Shown here: positions 7,280-16,320 of the stretch, piece by piece
Numbering within the stretch: position 1 is the first letter of the stretch
Layout of the letters: every line of letters starts with the position of its first letter
Assembly: GCF_000308655.1 (NCBI RefSeq)
Contig: NZ_BAGC01000033.1
Span: forward strand, 1 to 64,000
Source: Nocardia niigatensis NBRC 100131
Lineage (GTDB): Bacteria; Actinomycetota; Actinomycetes; Mycobacteriales; Mycobacteriaceae
Reading direction: 5' to 3'
DNA: 64,000 nt
The notes under the pieces: generated by a model
What the model saw: only the letters and a program-made list of their open reading frames with translations
Database searches by the model: none
What the model was told of the DNA's origin: nothing
Position numbers and translations under genes: made by a program

Positions 7280-8200
7280 GTGGAGATCGGACTAACCCGG
7301 CTCATCGATGAGAGGCTCGGCGTTCACGTCGCGGAGAGCCGGCAGTTCAACGCGTCCGCGAAACCTGTTGCCGGTCCCGCCACCTTCGAGGAACTTCGTC
7401 AGGTGCGGGACAGGCAGGCCGTGTCCCGCCCGTCGTCGGACAGCCGGGCAACCGTGTACACCGCCGAACTCGGCGACCGTCGAGTCCCGGTGCGGGTCAC
7501 GGTTCCCCGGGAAGCGGGGATCCGAGCCGCCTGTCTCGAGATCCACGCTGGCGGCTTCTACCTGGGCTCAGCGGCGAGCGAGGATGCCCGCAACGCACGA
7601 CTTGCCGACGCGCTCGGAGTAGCCGTGGTGAGCGTCGACTATCGACTGGCCCCGGAGCATCCCTGGCCCGCCGCACCCGACGACTGCGAAACCGCCGCAC
7701 TCTGGCTCCTCGACCATGCCGAGTCATTGTTCGGGACAACGGATCTGGCGATCGGCGGAGCGTCAGCGGGATCCACTCTGGTCATGACCACCCTGCTGCG
7801 GCTGCGAGACCGAGGCCTGGCCGGGCGATTCGCCGGTGCCGTCCTGCAATTCGGCGCCTACGACCTCAGCGGGCAATCGCCCGGCGGCAGACTCTACGGC
7901 GACGAGTACTTCATCCAGGCATACGCCGGCCACATCGCCGACCGCACCGACCCCGACATCTCGCCCCTCTACGGCGACCTCACCAACCTGCCGCCGACGC
8001 TGCTGATGGTCGGCGCGCTCGATCTCCTGCTCGAAGACAATCTGGCCATGGCAGCCCGCCTGTCCGCAGCGGGAAACGCAGTGGACCTCCGCGTCTACCC
8101 GGAGTCCGCCCACAACTTCACCTCCCGCCCGACCGGCATGGCCGCCGCCGCCCTCCGCGACGCCGATTCGTGGCTCGCCCAACGCCTGGCCGGGAAATAA
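7280..8200 (+). CDS. Alpha/beta hydrolase, hormone-sensitive-lipase type
   Basis: A 306-residue cytosolic esterase/lipase-type enzyme. The oxyanion motif reads IHAGGFYLGS, the strand VAVVSVDYRLAPEHPWPA is diagnostic for the HSL group, the nucleophile elbow is GGASAGS, and the catalytic Asp and His lie in GALDLLLED and ESAHNF. The usual HGGG is HAGG and GDSAG is GASAG, so substrate range may be altered, though the Ser, Asp and His are in place. I chose GTG at 7280 because AGGAG sits 4 bases upstream; an in-frame GTG at 7265 is possible. The gene abuts a deletion scar. Confidence 0.85.
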   Translation: MEIGLTRLIDERLGVHVAESRQFNASAKPVAGPATFEELRQVRDRQAVSRPSSDSRATVYTAELGDRRVPVRVTVPREAGIRAACLEIHAGGFYLGSAASEDARNARLADALGVAVVSVDYRLAPEHPWPAAPDDCETAALWLLDHAESLFGTTDLAIGGASAGSTLVMTTLLRLRDRGLAGRFAGAVLQFGAYDLSGQSPGGRLYGDEYFIQAYAGHIADRTDPDISPLYGDLTNLPPTLLMVGALDLLLEDNLAMAARLSAAGNAVDLRVYPESAHNFTSRPTGMAAAALRDADSWLAQRLAGK

Positions 8201-8219
8201 CCACCCGACCACACGAACC

Positions 8220-8245
8220 CGAATTCCGCGTTGACCTGGAATTCG
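8220..8245. promoter_or_regulatory. Inverted repeat CGAATTCC / GGAATTCG
   Basis: Two 8-base arms (8220-8227 and 8238-8245) with a 10-base spacer lie between the hydrolase stop and the DUF2993 gene. The element could be an operator for the downstream gene or a weak terminator; no U-tract follows. Confidence 0.35.
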
Positions 8246-8323
8246 ATGACCGAGTGGCGGGTCGGAGGCAGCGGACGGGCCCGATCGCCAGCATGATGGT
8301 GGGATGGCTGAACGGGTGAGTGC

Positions 8324-9019
8324 ATGCGTGCGTTACTGACAATGGTGGTGCTCCTGGCGATCGCGGTGGTCGTCGGAGACCGGGTAGGGGTCGTGATGGC
8401 GCAGAACGAGATCGGGCGCAGAATCGCCACCGGGTACAACCTTCCGAACCAGCCGCGCGTCGAGATCGGCGGTTTCCCATTCTTGACGCAGGCCGTCGAC
8501 GGCACTTTCCAGAACATCGACATCCAGGTGGGCGACTGGAGTGACCAGCAGATCTCCGTCCATAATCTCGCGGTCGCGCTCAACGACGTCTCCGCACCGC
8601 TGAGCGACGTGGTGCACGGCCGCACCTCGAATCTGGTTGCCGCGACGGCGACCGCGACGGCGCTGGTGCCCTACGACGACGTGCGGAAATTCGCGCCGGA
8701 GGGAGTGGGCTCGATCTCCTACGCCGCGGACGGGCTACGCGTCACCGGGACGTTCTCGGTGGAGGGGCTGTCGGTGCCCGGGACGGTTGTCGTCACCGTC
8801 GCACCGACCCAGGACGGCATCGAGGTGACGCCGGTCTCGGTCCAGGCCGCGGCAGGCGGGCCGGCGATTCCCCTGGCCCTGGTGCGACAGAACCTCACCT
8901 TCACCGTGCCGCTGGAGCGACTGCCGCTCGGAGCGCAGCTGACGTCCATCCAGCCGGGCGTCGACGGGCTGCGCGTCACCGCGGTCGCCCACTCCGTCCG
9001 CTTCTCCGACCTGTCGTAG
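8324..9019 (+). CDS. DUF2993 (LmeA-like) envelope protein
   Basis: A 231-residue protein with an N-terminal hydrophobic signal/anchor (residues 4-22) and a beta-rich exported domain. IGGFPFLTQAVDGTF is the hallmark of DUF2993 proteins, with repeats such as VGSISYAADGLRVTGTF. Mycobacterial LmeA of this family influences mannan elongation in the periplasm, but a specific role here is inference only. It stands alone on the plus strand. Confidence 0.75.
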   Translation: MRALLTMVVLLAIAVVVGDRVGVVMAQNEIGRRIATGYNLPNQPRVEIGGFPFLTQAVDGTFQNIDIQVGDWSDQQISVHNLAVALNDVSAPLSDVVHGRTSNLVAATATATALVPYDDVRKFAPEGVGSISYAADGLRVTGTFSVEGLSVPGTVVVTVAPTQDGIEVTPVSVQAAAGGPAIPLALVRQNLTFTVPLERLPLGAQLTSIQPGVDGLRVTAVAHSVRFSDLS

Positions 9020-9096
9020 AAACGCCGATGACCCGCGGTCGAGGTGGCGCTGTCACATTTCCCGCGTGGCGCTGGTCGAGGAGATGACACCACGGA

Positions 9097-9568
9097 GTGC
9101 ATCCCCACAGGAGAAGACCGATTGCCACCATCACCCAGCAGTTCCCGGGCCAGACCACCACCCCGGCCGCGCGCGGGCGGATTCGCACCTACGCCTACTG
9201 GGCGTGCACGATCAGCCTGGCGTTCATGATGGTCAGCGGCGCATACGGCGAATACACCCATCAGTACGGGACCCCGAGAGCCACACGATCCTGGGCTACC
9301 CGACCTACCTCCTGACGCTCATCGCGACGTGGAAAGTGCTGGGCAGCGCGGCGATTCTGGTCCCGGGTTCCCGCGGTTGAAGGAATGGGCCTACGCCGGA
9401 ATGTTCTTCAACATGACCGGAGCCTTCATCTCGTACCTGGTCGAACGCGACTACGGCGCCGCCGGCATGCATCTCACCGTCACCGCGGGCATCGTCGCGC
9501 TGGTGCTCGCGTCCTGGGCGCTGCGCCCCGCGGACCGGATGCTCGTGCCGATGAACAGCGGCCGATGA
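9097..9568 (+). pseudogene. DoxX-like membrane protein gene with two frameshifts
   Basis: Three successive frames together give a DoxX-like family protein. First comes YAYWACTISLAFMMVSGAYG, then ILGYPTYLLTLIATWKVLGS, and finally FPRLKEWAYAGMFFNMTGAF to the stop at 9568. Shifts are needed near 9280 and 9375. All four expected membrane helices are still readable, so the damage is recent or reflects base-call errors. The start codon is also unclear. Confidence 0.7.
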
Positions 9569-9598
9569 GTTCGCGGCTCGCGACCCGTCTCCATTCCC

Positions 9599-10141
9599 AT
9601 GACGCAGATGCTGTGGCACATCACGATGTCGGTCGACGGATTCATCGCACCCGAGGACGACTCCACGGAGTGGATGTTCGGTCACGGGTCGGCGGGCCCG
9701 CTGGGGGTGGAGGCGATGCGGCGGACCGGGGCCGTCCTGTCCGGCCGGCGCGGATACGACCTGGGCAATCGGGCCGGCGCCGGCGATCGAAAACTGTACG
9801 GCGGCATGTGGTCCGGGCCGATGTTCGTGCTCACCCATCGGCCGGGGGACGCACCGCCCGATCCCGATGTCACCTTCCTGTCCTGCGGCATCGCGGAGGC
9901 GGTCGCCGCCGCGAAGGCCGCGGCGGGGGAGGGCGACGTCGGGATCTTCGGCGCGAACATGGCCCGCCAATGCCTCGAGGCCGGGTTGGTGGACGAGATC
10001 GTCATGCACCTGGTGCCGGTCCTGCTCGGCTCCGGCGTGCGACTGTTCGAGGGGGCCGTGCCGGTGCGGCTGCGCAAGATCCGCTGCGACGATTCCGGCC
10101 AGATCACCGATCTCCGATTCCGGGTCGAGCACGGCGATTAA
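9599..10141 (+). CDS. RibD C-terminal/DHFR-like reductase
   Basis: A 180-residue single-domain protein of the bacterial bifunctional deaminase-reductase C-terminal family. It has WHITMSVDGFIAPEDD at the start, the dinucleotide-binding GIFGANMARQCLEAGLVDEI, and LVPVLLGSGVRLF. These stand-alone proteins are widespread in actinobacteria and mostly uncharacterised; NADPH-dependent reduction is the expected chemistry. It is followed after about 70 bp by the kinase gene, without clear coupling. Confidence 0.8.
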   Translation: MTQMLWHITMSVDGFIAPEDDSTEWMFGHGSAGPLGVEAMRRTGAVLSGRRGYDLGNRAGAGDRKLYGGMWSGPMFVLTHRPGDAPPDPDVTFLSCGIAEAVAAAKAAAGEGDVGIFGANMARQCLEAGLVDEIVMHLVPVLLGSGVRLFEGAVPVRLRKIRCDDSGQITDLRFRVEHGD

Positions 10142-10212
10142 CGCCGGAGCCGCGCCGTCGGATCTGGGTTACGGTGATCGGCGGGCACGACGTGGTCGGA
10201 GGTAGGCAGGCT

Positions 10213-11946
10213 GTGGGGCGGACACTCGCGCAGGGGCAGGTTTTCGCGGGCTACACCGTTGAACGGCTGCTCGGGGTGGGCGGGATGGGGGAGGTCTATC
10301 TCGCGAAGGACCGGGATCTGCCGCGCTCGGTGGCGTTGAAGCTCTTGGCTTCCGGCAAGGCCGACGACTCCGAGGTGCGGGCGCGCTTCCTGCGGGAGGC
10401 CGATACCGCTGCGCGGCTGTCGCATCCGAACATCGTCGCGGTGTACGCGCGCGGCAATGACGAACACCGCCTCTGGATGGCCATGCAGTACGTCGAGGGC
10501 ACCGACGTGTCGGCGATCCTGCGCGACGGACCGGTCCGGCCCGACCACGCGGTCCGCATCATCGGGGAGACCGCACGGGCACTGGACCACGCACACCGGG
10601 CCGGAGTGCTGCACCGAGACGTGAAACCGGCCAATATCCTGCTCGCCTGGGGACCGGATCAGCGAGTGTATTTGGCGGACTTCGGAATTGCGAAGGCCGT
10701 CGACCACACCAGCGCGCTGACCCGGACCGGCGAAATGTATGCCAGCTTCCAATACGCGGCCCCCGAACAATTCGAACTGCGCGGCGACACCGACCATCGG
10801 GCCGACGTCTACGCCCTGGGCTGCACACTGTTCCACATGCTCACCGGCCGGCTGCCCTATCCGGGCGAGAGCACCGCGCAGCTGGTGGCAGCCCACCTCA
10901 GCGCCGATATACCCCGCCCGAGCCTGGTGCACACCACGGTGCCCACCGCCTTCGACGCGGTCATCGACCGGGCACTCGCCAAGAACCGGGACCAGCGCTT
11001 CGGCAGCTGCGGCGAACTGGCCGCGGCCGCCGCGCAGGCGCTCACGGCCACCACCGGCCGCTGGGGACCAGAGGTCCGCAAGGACGGATCCGCCGGGCCG
11101 GGCACCGGCCTGCCGTCGAATTCCGCTGCGGCACAGACCCGGATGGGCTTCGACCCGAGCAAGTTCACGGGCGCGATCACCAAACCCAGCATGCCCACCC
11201 AGCCCGCACCGGTCTCGTACGGTGAGCCGCCGACACCACTCAATGCGCAGTACGCGCTGCCCGAGACCCAGCTCAATCCCGACGACCAGGCTCCGTTCAC
11301 TGCTCCGCGGCTGCAATACGACGGCCCGGCAGGTAGCGGTCTTCGCCCTGTCGACACCATGCCGCATCCTGGCGATGCGGCCCGGACCCCGGTAGCCATT
11401 GCGTCCTCGTCGACCCCGGACCGCCGCGCCCGTAAGGCCCTCGTCGGCGCCTTCCTGCTCGCTCTCCTGCTGGCCGGTGGCCTCGGCGCTGGATTCGGAA
11501 CGGGCGCAATCCACTTCGGCAACGGCAACAGCCGCCCCATCTCCCAGCCGCCCGTGGCCGGCGACGCCTCCCAGGCGGCCGCCACCAAGGCCGCCTGCGA
11601 CTACTCCGAACTCATGACCACCTACGACTACGGCAATGGCGACGACTGGCAGTCCAAGGTGATCGCGGGCGCGACCGGTGCCTGGAAATCCGAGGCCCAG
11701 ACGCTGCTGCCGACCATTCGGCTACTGCTGGAGCAGGATTCCGAGCACACCCGGGCCGCCGACGCGACCTGCACCGTGACCTCGGGCAGCGGCACCCATT
11801 ACGACCTCGCCGTCGACGTCACCCAGGTCAACTCCACCCAGGGCAAGGCCGGCACCACCAACCATCAGAAGATCACCCTGTCCATGGACTACGCGGACGG
11901 GAAATGGCTGTGCAGCAATCTGGTGAGCCCGCTTTTTCCCAGCTGA
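10213..11946 (+). CDS. Membrane Ser/Thr protein kinase (PknB-type, no PASTA)
   Basis: A 577-residue Hanks-type kinase. From the GTG at 10213, the G-loop GVGGMGEVYLA is at 21-31, catalytic Lys near 43 (VALKLL), HRDVKPANILL with the base Asp near 136, DFG near 156-158 and APE near 183-185. After a Pro-rich juxtamembrane linker a single transmembrane helix spans about 408-430. The extracytoplasmic part of about 140 residues is not PASTA; it resembles the short beta-rich sensor domains seen in mycobacterial kinases and Mce-associated proteins. A GTG at 10174 would add 13 residues. It could phosphorylate FHA proteins such as GarA encoded at 41 kb, but this is speculation. Confidence 0.9.
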   Translation: MGRTLAQGQVFAGYTVERLLGVGGMGEVYLAKDRDLPRSVALKLLASGKADDSEVRARFLREADTAARLSHPNIVAVYARGNDEHRLWMAMQYVEGTDVSAILRDGPVRPDHAVRIIGETARALDHAHRAGVLHRDVKPANILLAWGPDQRVYLADFGIAKAVDHTSALTRTGEMYASFQYAAPEQFELRGDTDHRADVYALGCTLFHMLTGRLPYPGESTAQLVAAHLSADIPRPSLVHTTVPTAFDAVIDRALAKNRDQRFGSCGELAAAAAQALTATTGRWGPEVRKDGSAGPGTGLPSNSAAAQTRMGFDPSKFTGAITKPSMPTQPAPVSYGEPPTPLNAQYALPETQLNPDDQAPFTAPRLQYDGPAGSGLRPVDTMPHPGDAARTPVAIASSSTPDRRARKALVGAFLLALLLAGGLGAGFGTGAIHFGNGNSRPISQPPVAGDASQAAATKAACDYSELMTTYDYGNGDDWQSKVIAGATGAWKSEAQTLLPTIRLLLEQDSEHTRAADATCTVTSGSGTHYDLAVDVTQVNSTQGKAGTTNHQKITLSMDYADGKWLCSNLVSPLFPS

Positions 11947-12092
11947 CCGGTCGGTTCAGCCCGTGCCGATGATTCTGTGACCGAACCGATTTCGCACCAT
12001 TCCGGGCGCCGCTCCTTATAGCGCTGAGGACTGATCGTGCGATAGATTCGCAGCGGATTCGTGCTCGGAGCGGGCGTCGGAAGGAATCGAGC

Positions 12093-13487
12093 GTGGGGAA
12101 TTCTGGCGCGGGGGACGGTGCCGGGACAATGCGGGTACTGGTCGACAATGGTGAGTACTGGCTACGCAATCGGGGCGACATCGCCATGATGGTGATGACC
12201 GTCGAGCGCCTGCGGGAACGGTGGCCGCACGCCCGCATCGGCATGCTCACCGACGAACCCCATATCCTGCGCGGCGTCCTGCCGCAGGCCGAACCCGTGG
12301 CCGCTCACTCCGGTGGGCACTGGGGCAGAGACGGTCTCGCGGGCCGACTCGAGGAGGCCGCCGGCGTCCACGTGATCGGGCCCGCGGCCATGCGCTGGCG
12401 CTCGGCCACCGAGGTGCCCAAGCACTATCTGCGCGGCGCGAAGAACTGGGCGCGCAAAGAGGTTCACGTCCTCGCCACCGGCGAGCGGGAACCCGAACCC
12501 ACCGGCATGCCCGATCTGCCGCCGGTGCCCGCCGCGCTCGCGGACGCCGGCCTCGTCATCGCCCAGGGCGGCGGCTACATGACCGACGTCGATCTCTACC
12601 AGGCCCACCGCACCCTCAATCTCCTGGAAGCCGCACAGCGCCAAGGCATTCCCAATGTCATGATCGGCCAGGGCCTGGGGCCCATGCGCGACGCGCACCT
12701 GCTGCGCCGCGCGGCCGAGGTCTTGCCCGGCGCGGACCTCATCGCCGTGCGCGAGGGTCTGCGCGGTCCCAAACTGCTGGCCGAACTCGGCGTCGCCGCC
12801 GAGAAGATCCTCGTCACCGGTGACGACGCGGTGGAATTCGCCTACCGCCTGCGGCGGCCCTGCATCGGCACCGATCTCGGCCTGTGCCTGCGTATTTCGG
12901 ACTATTCCAAGGTGAGTGACTCGGCCCGCGACACCCTCGGGGTCGTGGTGCGCCGTGAGGCCGCCGAGCTGAACACCGCACTGGCCCCGCTCATCATCTC
13001 CGAATACGACGACGAGGACCGCCGGCATACGCTGCCCCTGCTGACCGGTGCGGCGAGCACCCGGCCCGTCATCGGGCGCGCGGGCACCGCGCAGGACGTG
13101 GCGCGGCAGGTCTCGCGCTGCCGGGTCCTGGTGACCAGCGCCTACCACCTCGCGGTTTTCGCGCTCTCCCAGGGCATTCCGGCCGTGGCTGTAACAGCGT
13201 CCCAGTACTACGACGACAAATTCTATGGGCTGGCCGACATGTTCGGCGCGGGCGAGGCCGGAGCCGGTCTGCGCATCGTGCATCTGGATGTGGACAACCT
13301 CGACGCCGAGCTGTCACGTGCGATCCGCCAGTTGTGGGAGTCCGCGCCGGAACTGCGGGATGCACTGCAGCAGAAGGCAGTTGAGCAGATCGACGCCGGC
13401 CGTGCGGGTCTGGATCGGGTGTACGGGCTCGTGGCGGGAGGTGAGGGCGCGCCCGGCGAAACCGCCGAGCCACGTCAGGGGGAATGA
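12093..13487 (+). CDS. Polysaccharide pyruvyl transferase family protein
   Basis: A 464-residue protein. The N-terminal GEYWLRNRGDIAMM matches the family's N-x-GD motif, AQGGGYMTDVDLYQ lies mid-protein, then VMIGQGLGPMRD and a second Rossmann lobe with VTSAYHLAVFALSQGIPAVAV. These enzymes, of the CsaB/WcaK type, transfer pyruvate ketals or act as GT-B-like transferases on envelope polysaccharides. The GTG start follows GGAAGGA by 7 bases; an ATG at 12129 is the alternative. It overlaps the next gene, a GT2 transferase, by 4 bp, so both probably serve the same surface glycan. Confidence 0.82.
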   Translation: MGNSGAGDGAGTMRVLVDNGEYWLRNRGDIAMMVMTVERLRERWPHARIGMLTDEPHILRGVLPQAEPVAAHSGGHWGRDGLAGRLEEAAGVHVIGPAAMRWRSATEVPKHYLRGAKNWARKEVHVLATGEREPEPTGMPDLPPVPAALADAGLVIAQGGGYMTDVDLYQAHRTLNLLEAAQRQGIPNVMIGQGLGPMRDAHLLRRAAEVLPGADLIAVREGLRGPKLLAELGVAAEKILVTGDDAVEFAYRLRRPCIGTDLGLCLRISDYSKVSDSARDTLGVVVRREAAELNTALAPLIISEYDDEDRRHTLPLLTGAASTRPVIGRAGTAQDVARQVSRCRVLVTSAYHLAVFALSQGIPAVAVTASQYYDDKFYGLADMFGAGEAGAGLRIVHLDVDNLDAELSRAIRQLWESAPELRDALQQKAVEQIDAGRAGLDRVYGLVAGGEGAPGETAEPRQGE

Positions 13488-14323
13488 TGAAGAACCTTTC
13501 GGTGTGCGTTCCGGCCTACAATTCCGGTCGCACCCTGCAGACGACGCTGCGCTCGATCCTGGACCAGGACACCGATATCGAGGTGCTCGTCCTGGACAAT
13601 GCCAGCACCGACGACACCGGCGCCATCGCGAAATCCTTCGACGACCCCCGGGTGCGTGTGCACCGCAACGCGGAACCCCTGCCCATCGGCGAGAACTGGA
13701 ACAAGGCCGTCTCGCTGACCTCGGGCCGCTTCGTGAAGGTGGTCTGCGCCGATGACATCCTGCTGCCCGGCGCGCTGGATCAGCAGCTGGAGATCATGGG
13801 CGACAACGGCATCGCCATCTGCTCATCCAAATTCCAGGTCATCGACGAGCACGGCACGGTCGAGGACGACGATCTCGGCCTGCCGAACCTGCTGGGCCGC
13901 CGCGACGCCCGCGCCCTCATGCGCACGATCGTGCACCGCGGCCCCGCCGATTTCGGCCCCACCGCCGCGGCGATCTTCCGCCGCCAGGACTTCGACCGGG
14001 TGGGCGGCTTCCGCGGCGACCTGGTCTTCCCGATGGATGTGGACCTCTTCGCTCGCGTGTGCGCCTTCGGCGACTTCTACGGCATGCCGGAAATCCTGGC
14101 CGCCTGGCGCAATTCGAGTTTCAACCTGTGCAGCCAGACCTCGACGGTCTCCAAACTGACCGAGATGCTGCGCTTCCATCATCGGCTGGGTGCGGAGTAC
14201 CCGCAGTACGTCGGGCGGGGAGCGGTGCTCGGCGGCGACTGGCGGCTGGCGCGCGCCGCCGCCGAGCGAGTGCGGGTCCGGACGGTCGCGACCGCATTGC
14301 GCCGCCCGGACCTGCTGCACTGA
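13484..14323 (+). CDS. Family 2 glycosyltransferase
   Basis: A 279-residue GT-A enzyme. It begins SVCVPAYNSGRTLQTTL, then VLVLDNASTDDT, and has VVCADDILLPGALDQQ, where the DD corresponds to the metal-binding DXD position. Predicted to be cytosolic, using a nucleotide sugar. ATGA overlap with the upstream pyruvyl-transferase-family gene shows coupling. It converges on the porin gene with only about 20 bp between. Confidence 0.88.
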   Translation: MMKNLSVCVPAYNSGRTLQTTLRSILDQDTDIEVLVLDNASTDDTGAIAKSFDDPRVRVHRNAEPLPIGENWNKAVSLTSGRFVKVVCADDILLPGALDQQLEIMGDNGIAICSSKFQVIDEHGTVEDDDLGLPNLLGRRDARALMRTIVHRGPADFGPTAAAIFRRQDFDRVGGFRGDLVFPMDVDLFARVCAFGDFYGMPEILAAWRNSSFNLCSQTSTVSKLTEMLRFHHRLGAEYPQYVGRGAVLGGDWRLARAAAERVRVRTVATALRRPDLLH

Positions 14324-14344
14324 CTACATTCTCGACAGCACCGG

Positions 14345-14968
14345 CTAGATACTGGCGAGCGGCCCGTAGGCGACAACGGTGTCGCCGGTGCTGCTCACCA
14401 ACCGCACGAACGGCCGGATCGTGGTGGTGCCCAGCACCCCGGACACGGTGGCGTGAAGGCCGGACATGGTGATGCAGCCCTCAGTGCCGGACACATCGCC
14501 GCCGGCCGCGTCCACGGACTGGATGCCGGGACCGAAGCCGACGTCGAGGGTCACGCCCAGTGTCGGAATCAGGTTGAAGACATCGGCTTTGGGGTCACTG
14601 CCGATCTCGAGCTCGAGGCCGGGCGTCTGGTACTGGAATTCGAGCTTGCCCGACAGCGTGGCCGGATAGCCGACCTGGTAGCCGAGCGTGATGTGGCCGG
14701 TCCAGGGATCATCGGCCGGGACATCGGCCTTGAAGCAGGCCTTGCCGCTGTGGAACCACTCGCGGGTGAGCGGGTTGCCGTCGAGCGGCGGCACGAAATC
14801 GATCTTGGTATCGGCGGAGATGGCCTGGACCGTCCGGCCCTGATGGTCGACGATCGTATTGGTGGCATCGACGGCGGCCGACGAGGCGCCGCCGCTCAGA
14901 ACCAGGCCTATGGTGCCCGCGACCGCGACAATCGCGGTCCGAGAGAGCGCAGTCATGGTGTTGCGCAT
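14345..14968 (-). CDS. MspA-family outer-membrane porin
   Basis: A 207-residue precursor with an Ala-rich signal peptide ending near residue 32. The mature part has MspA features: TVQAISADTKIDFVPPLDGN, REWFHSGKACFKAD, ITLGYQVGYPATLSG and a C-terminal SGLHATVSGVLGTTTIRPF strand. MspA porins form octameric channels in the mycolic-acid outer membrane. This places the organism among mycolate actinomycetes. Single gene; 240 bp of non-coding DNA precede it. Confidence 0.85.
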   Translation of the reverse strand: MRNTMTALSRTAIVAVAGTIGLVLSGGASSAAVDATNTIVDHQGRTVQAISADTKIDFVPPLDGNPLTREWFHSGKACFKADVPADDPWTGHITLGYQVGYPATLSGKLEFQYQTPGLELEIGSDPKADVFNLIPTLGVTLDVGFGPGIQSVDAAGGDVSGTEGCITMSGLHATVSGVLGTTTIRPFVRLVSSTGDTVVAYGPLASI

Positions 14969-15208
14969 GATGTTCCCATTCCCTCATCAGATGTTGCTGC
15001 GTATTGCCCACGCGTGTTTGATGATTCCCCACTGTTGCGGGACGCCGGGCGAGGTCCCCCCGTCCCTTCGGTCGATGATCGACCCCCGCGCCGCGACCAG
15101 CGCACTCGAATGCCCTGCGTGCAGGCGCAATCGGATGATCGATATCACAGGCCGAGGTGGTGCGCGCCCGGCTGCCTCATCCGCATGCCGGGCGAGAGTT
15201 GCTGTCCT

Positions 15209-16306
15209 TCATAGGGATTCGGGTACGTCGATCACCCACTTCCCCTGAAGGTCGGGCCATCGGGACATGACCTCCGGCAACAGGTCGGGCAGGGTCAGCA
15301 GCACCCGATCCGGCTGCGCGGCAACGAGTTCCGCCGGAGACAGGATCGGGATGTCGGTGCCGGGCATGCGACGGCCCTGCTTGCCCGGGGAGGCATCGGC
15401 CACCCCGGCCAGTACTCCGCGATGCGCACCCGCCAGATGCAGCAGGGCGACTGCCCGCGAGGCGGCCCCATACGCGTAAACCGATCTGCCGGACGCGGTT
15501 TGGGCCTCGAGCCAGGTGCGGAGGGCCCGCGCCTGGCGGTCGGCGGCGTGCTGCAGCCCACGCACCACCTCGGGGTCCGCCACTATCGCCTCGGCGGCGC
15601 GGATCCGCGCGATGGCGGGGCCGGGATCGGCGGGCGCGTGCACGGCCGCCACCAGCACGGTGCCGCCGTAGAGCGGGAACTCCCACGCCGTCACCGGCAC
15701 CAGCCCGGCCGCGCGCAGCAGGCCCTGCAGGGAATCCATCGTGTAGTAGGCGAAATGCCCGTGCCGCAACGCGTTCCACTGCCCCTGCCGCACAATGGCG
15801 TGCAAGGAGTGGAACTGCAGCAGCAGCACCCCGCCGAGCGCGGTGGCCGCCGCCCGCTGCGCGAAGGCAACCCGCTGATGGGGCTCGTGCATGATGCCGA
15901 AGCAGTCGATCACCACATCGGCGGGCCCGTCGGTGACAAGGTATCCGCGCTCGGTCAGCAACGGCAGCCAGCTGCCTCCGTGCGGACTGCCGAACTCCCG
16001 TACCGTGCCGCGGCCGGGCAGCCAACCCGCCGCGGCTACCTGGGCCAGCGCGTCCGCCGCCTGATCCCGCAGTGCCTGTGGTTCCACGCCGCGCGGTTCG
16101 GCGGTGACCGTATCGTCTTCGGCCAGCTGGGCCAGCCCGCACGCGGCACACAGATCCATGGCGAGCGGATGCGCCGCCTCGTCCGCCTTGCCCGCCGAGT
16201 CCAGCCTCGGAAAGTCGTCTGCCGCAGGCATTTTCCCGAGGTCCAGCACCCGCACCAGCGGCCCCGTCCCGCAGCCGCGGCACCCGTACGGCGGTGGGCC
16301 GCTCAT
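15209..16306 (-). CDS. C-methyltransferase-type protein with degenerate SAM motif
   Basis: A 365-residue protein with the three-part layout of sugar 3-C-methyltransferases (NovU/TylC3-like). An N-terminal zinc-type cluster CRGCG...CAACG comes first, then a central Rossmann domain, then a C-terminal domain with VYAYGAASRAVALL and DIPILSP. The central SAM loop reads VREFGSPHGGSW instead of the usual VEIASNDGYLL seen in the paralogue at 19331-20608. SAM binding may therefore be weak or changed. It probably acts on a nucleotide-linked sugar made by the neighbouring genes, or has become a non-catalytic partner. Confidence 0.75.
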   Translation of the reverse strand: MSGPPPYGCRGCGTGPLVRVLDLGKMPAADDFPRLDSAGKADEAAHPLAMDLCAACGLAQLAEDDTVTAEPRGVEPQALRDQAADALAQVAAAGWLPGRGTVREFGSPHGGSWLPLLTERGYLVTDGPADVVIDCFGIMHEPHQRVAFAQRAAATALGGVLLLQFHSLHAIVRQGQWNALRHGHFAYYTMDSLQGLLRAAGLVPVTAWEFPLYGGTVLVAAVHAPADPGPAIARIRAAEAIVADPEVVRGLQHAADRQARALRTWLEAQTASGRSVYAYGAASRAVALLHLAGAHRGVLAGVADASPGKQGRRMPGTDIPILSPAELVAAQPDRVLLTLPDLLPEVMSRWPDLQGKWVIDVPESL

Positions 16307-16320
16307 GGCACCATGACCTG

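Noticed and set aside
9385..10212. Upstream extension of the kinase frame
   Set aside because: The open frame runs back through the DHFR-like gene and DoxX relic, but protein-like sequence begins only near 10213.
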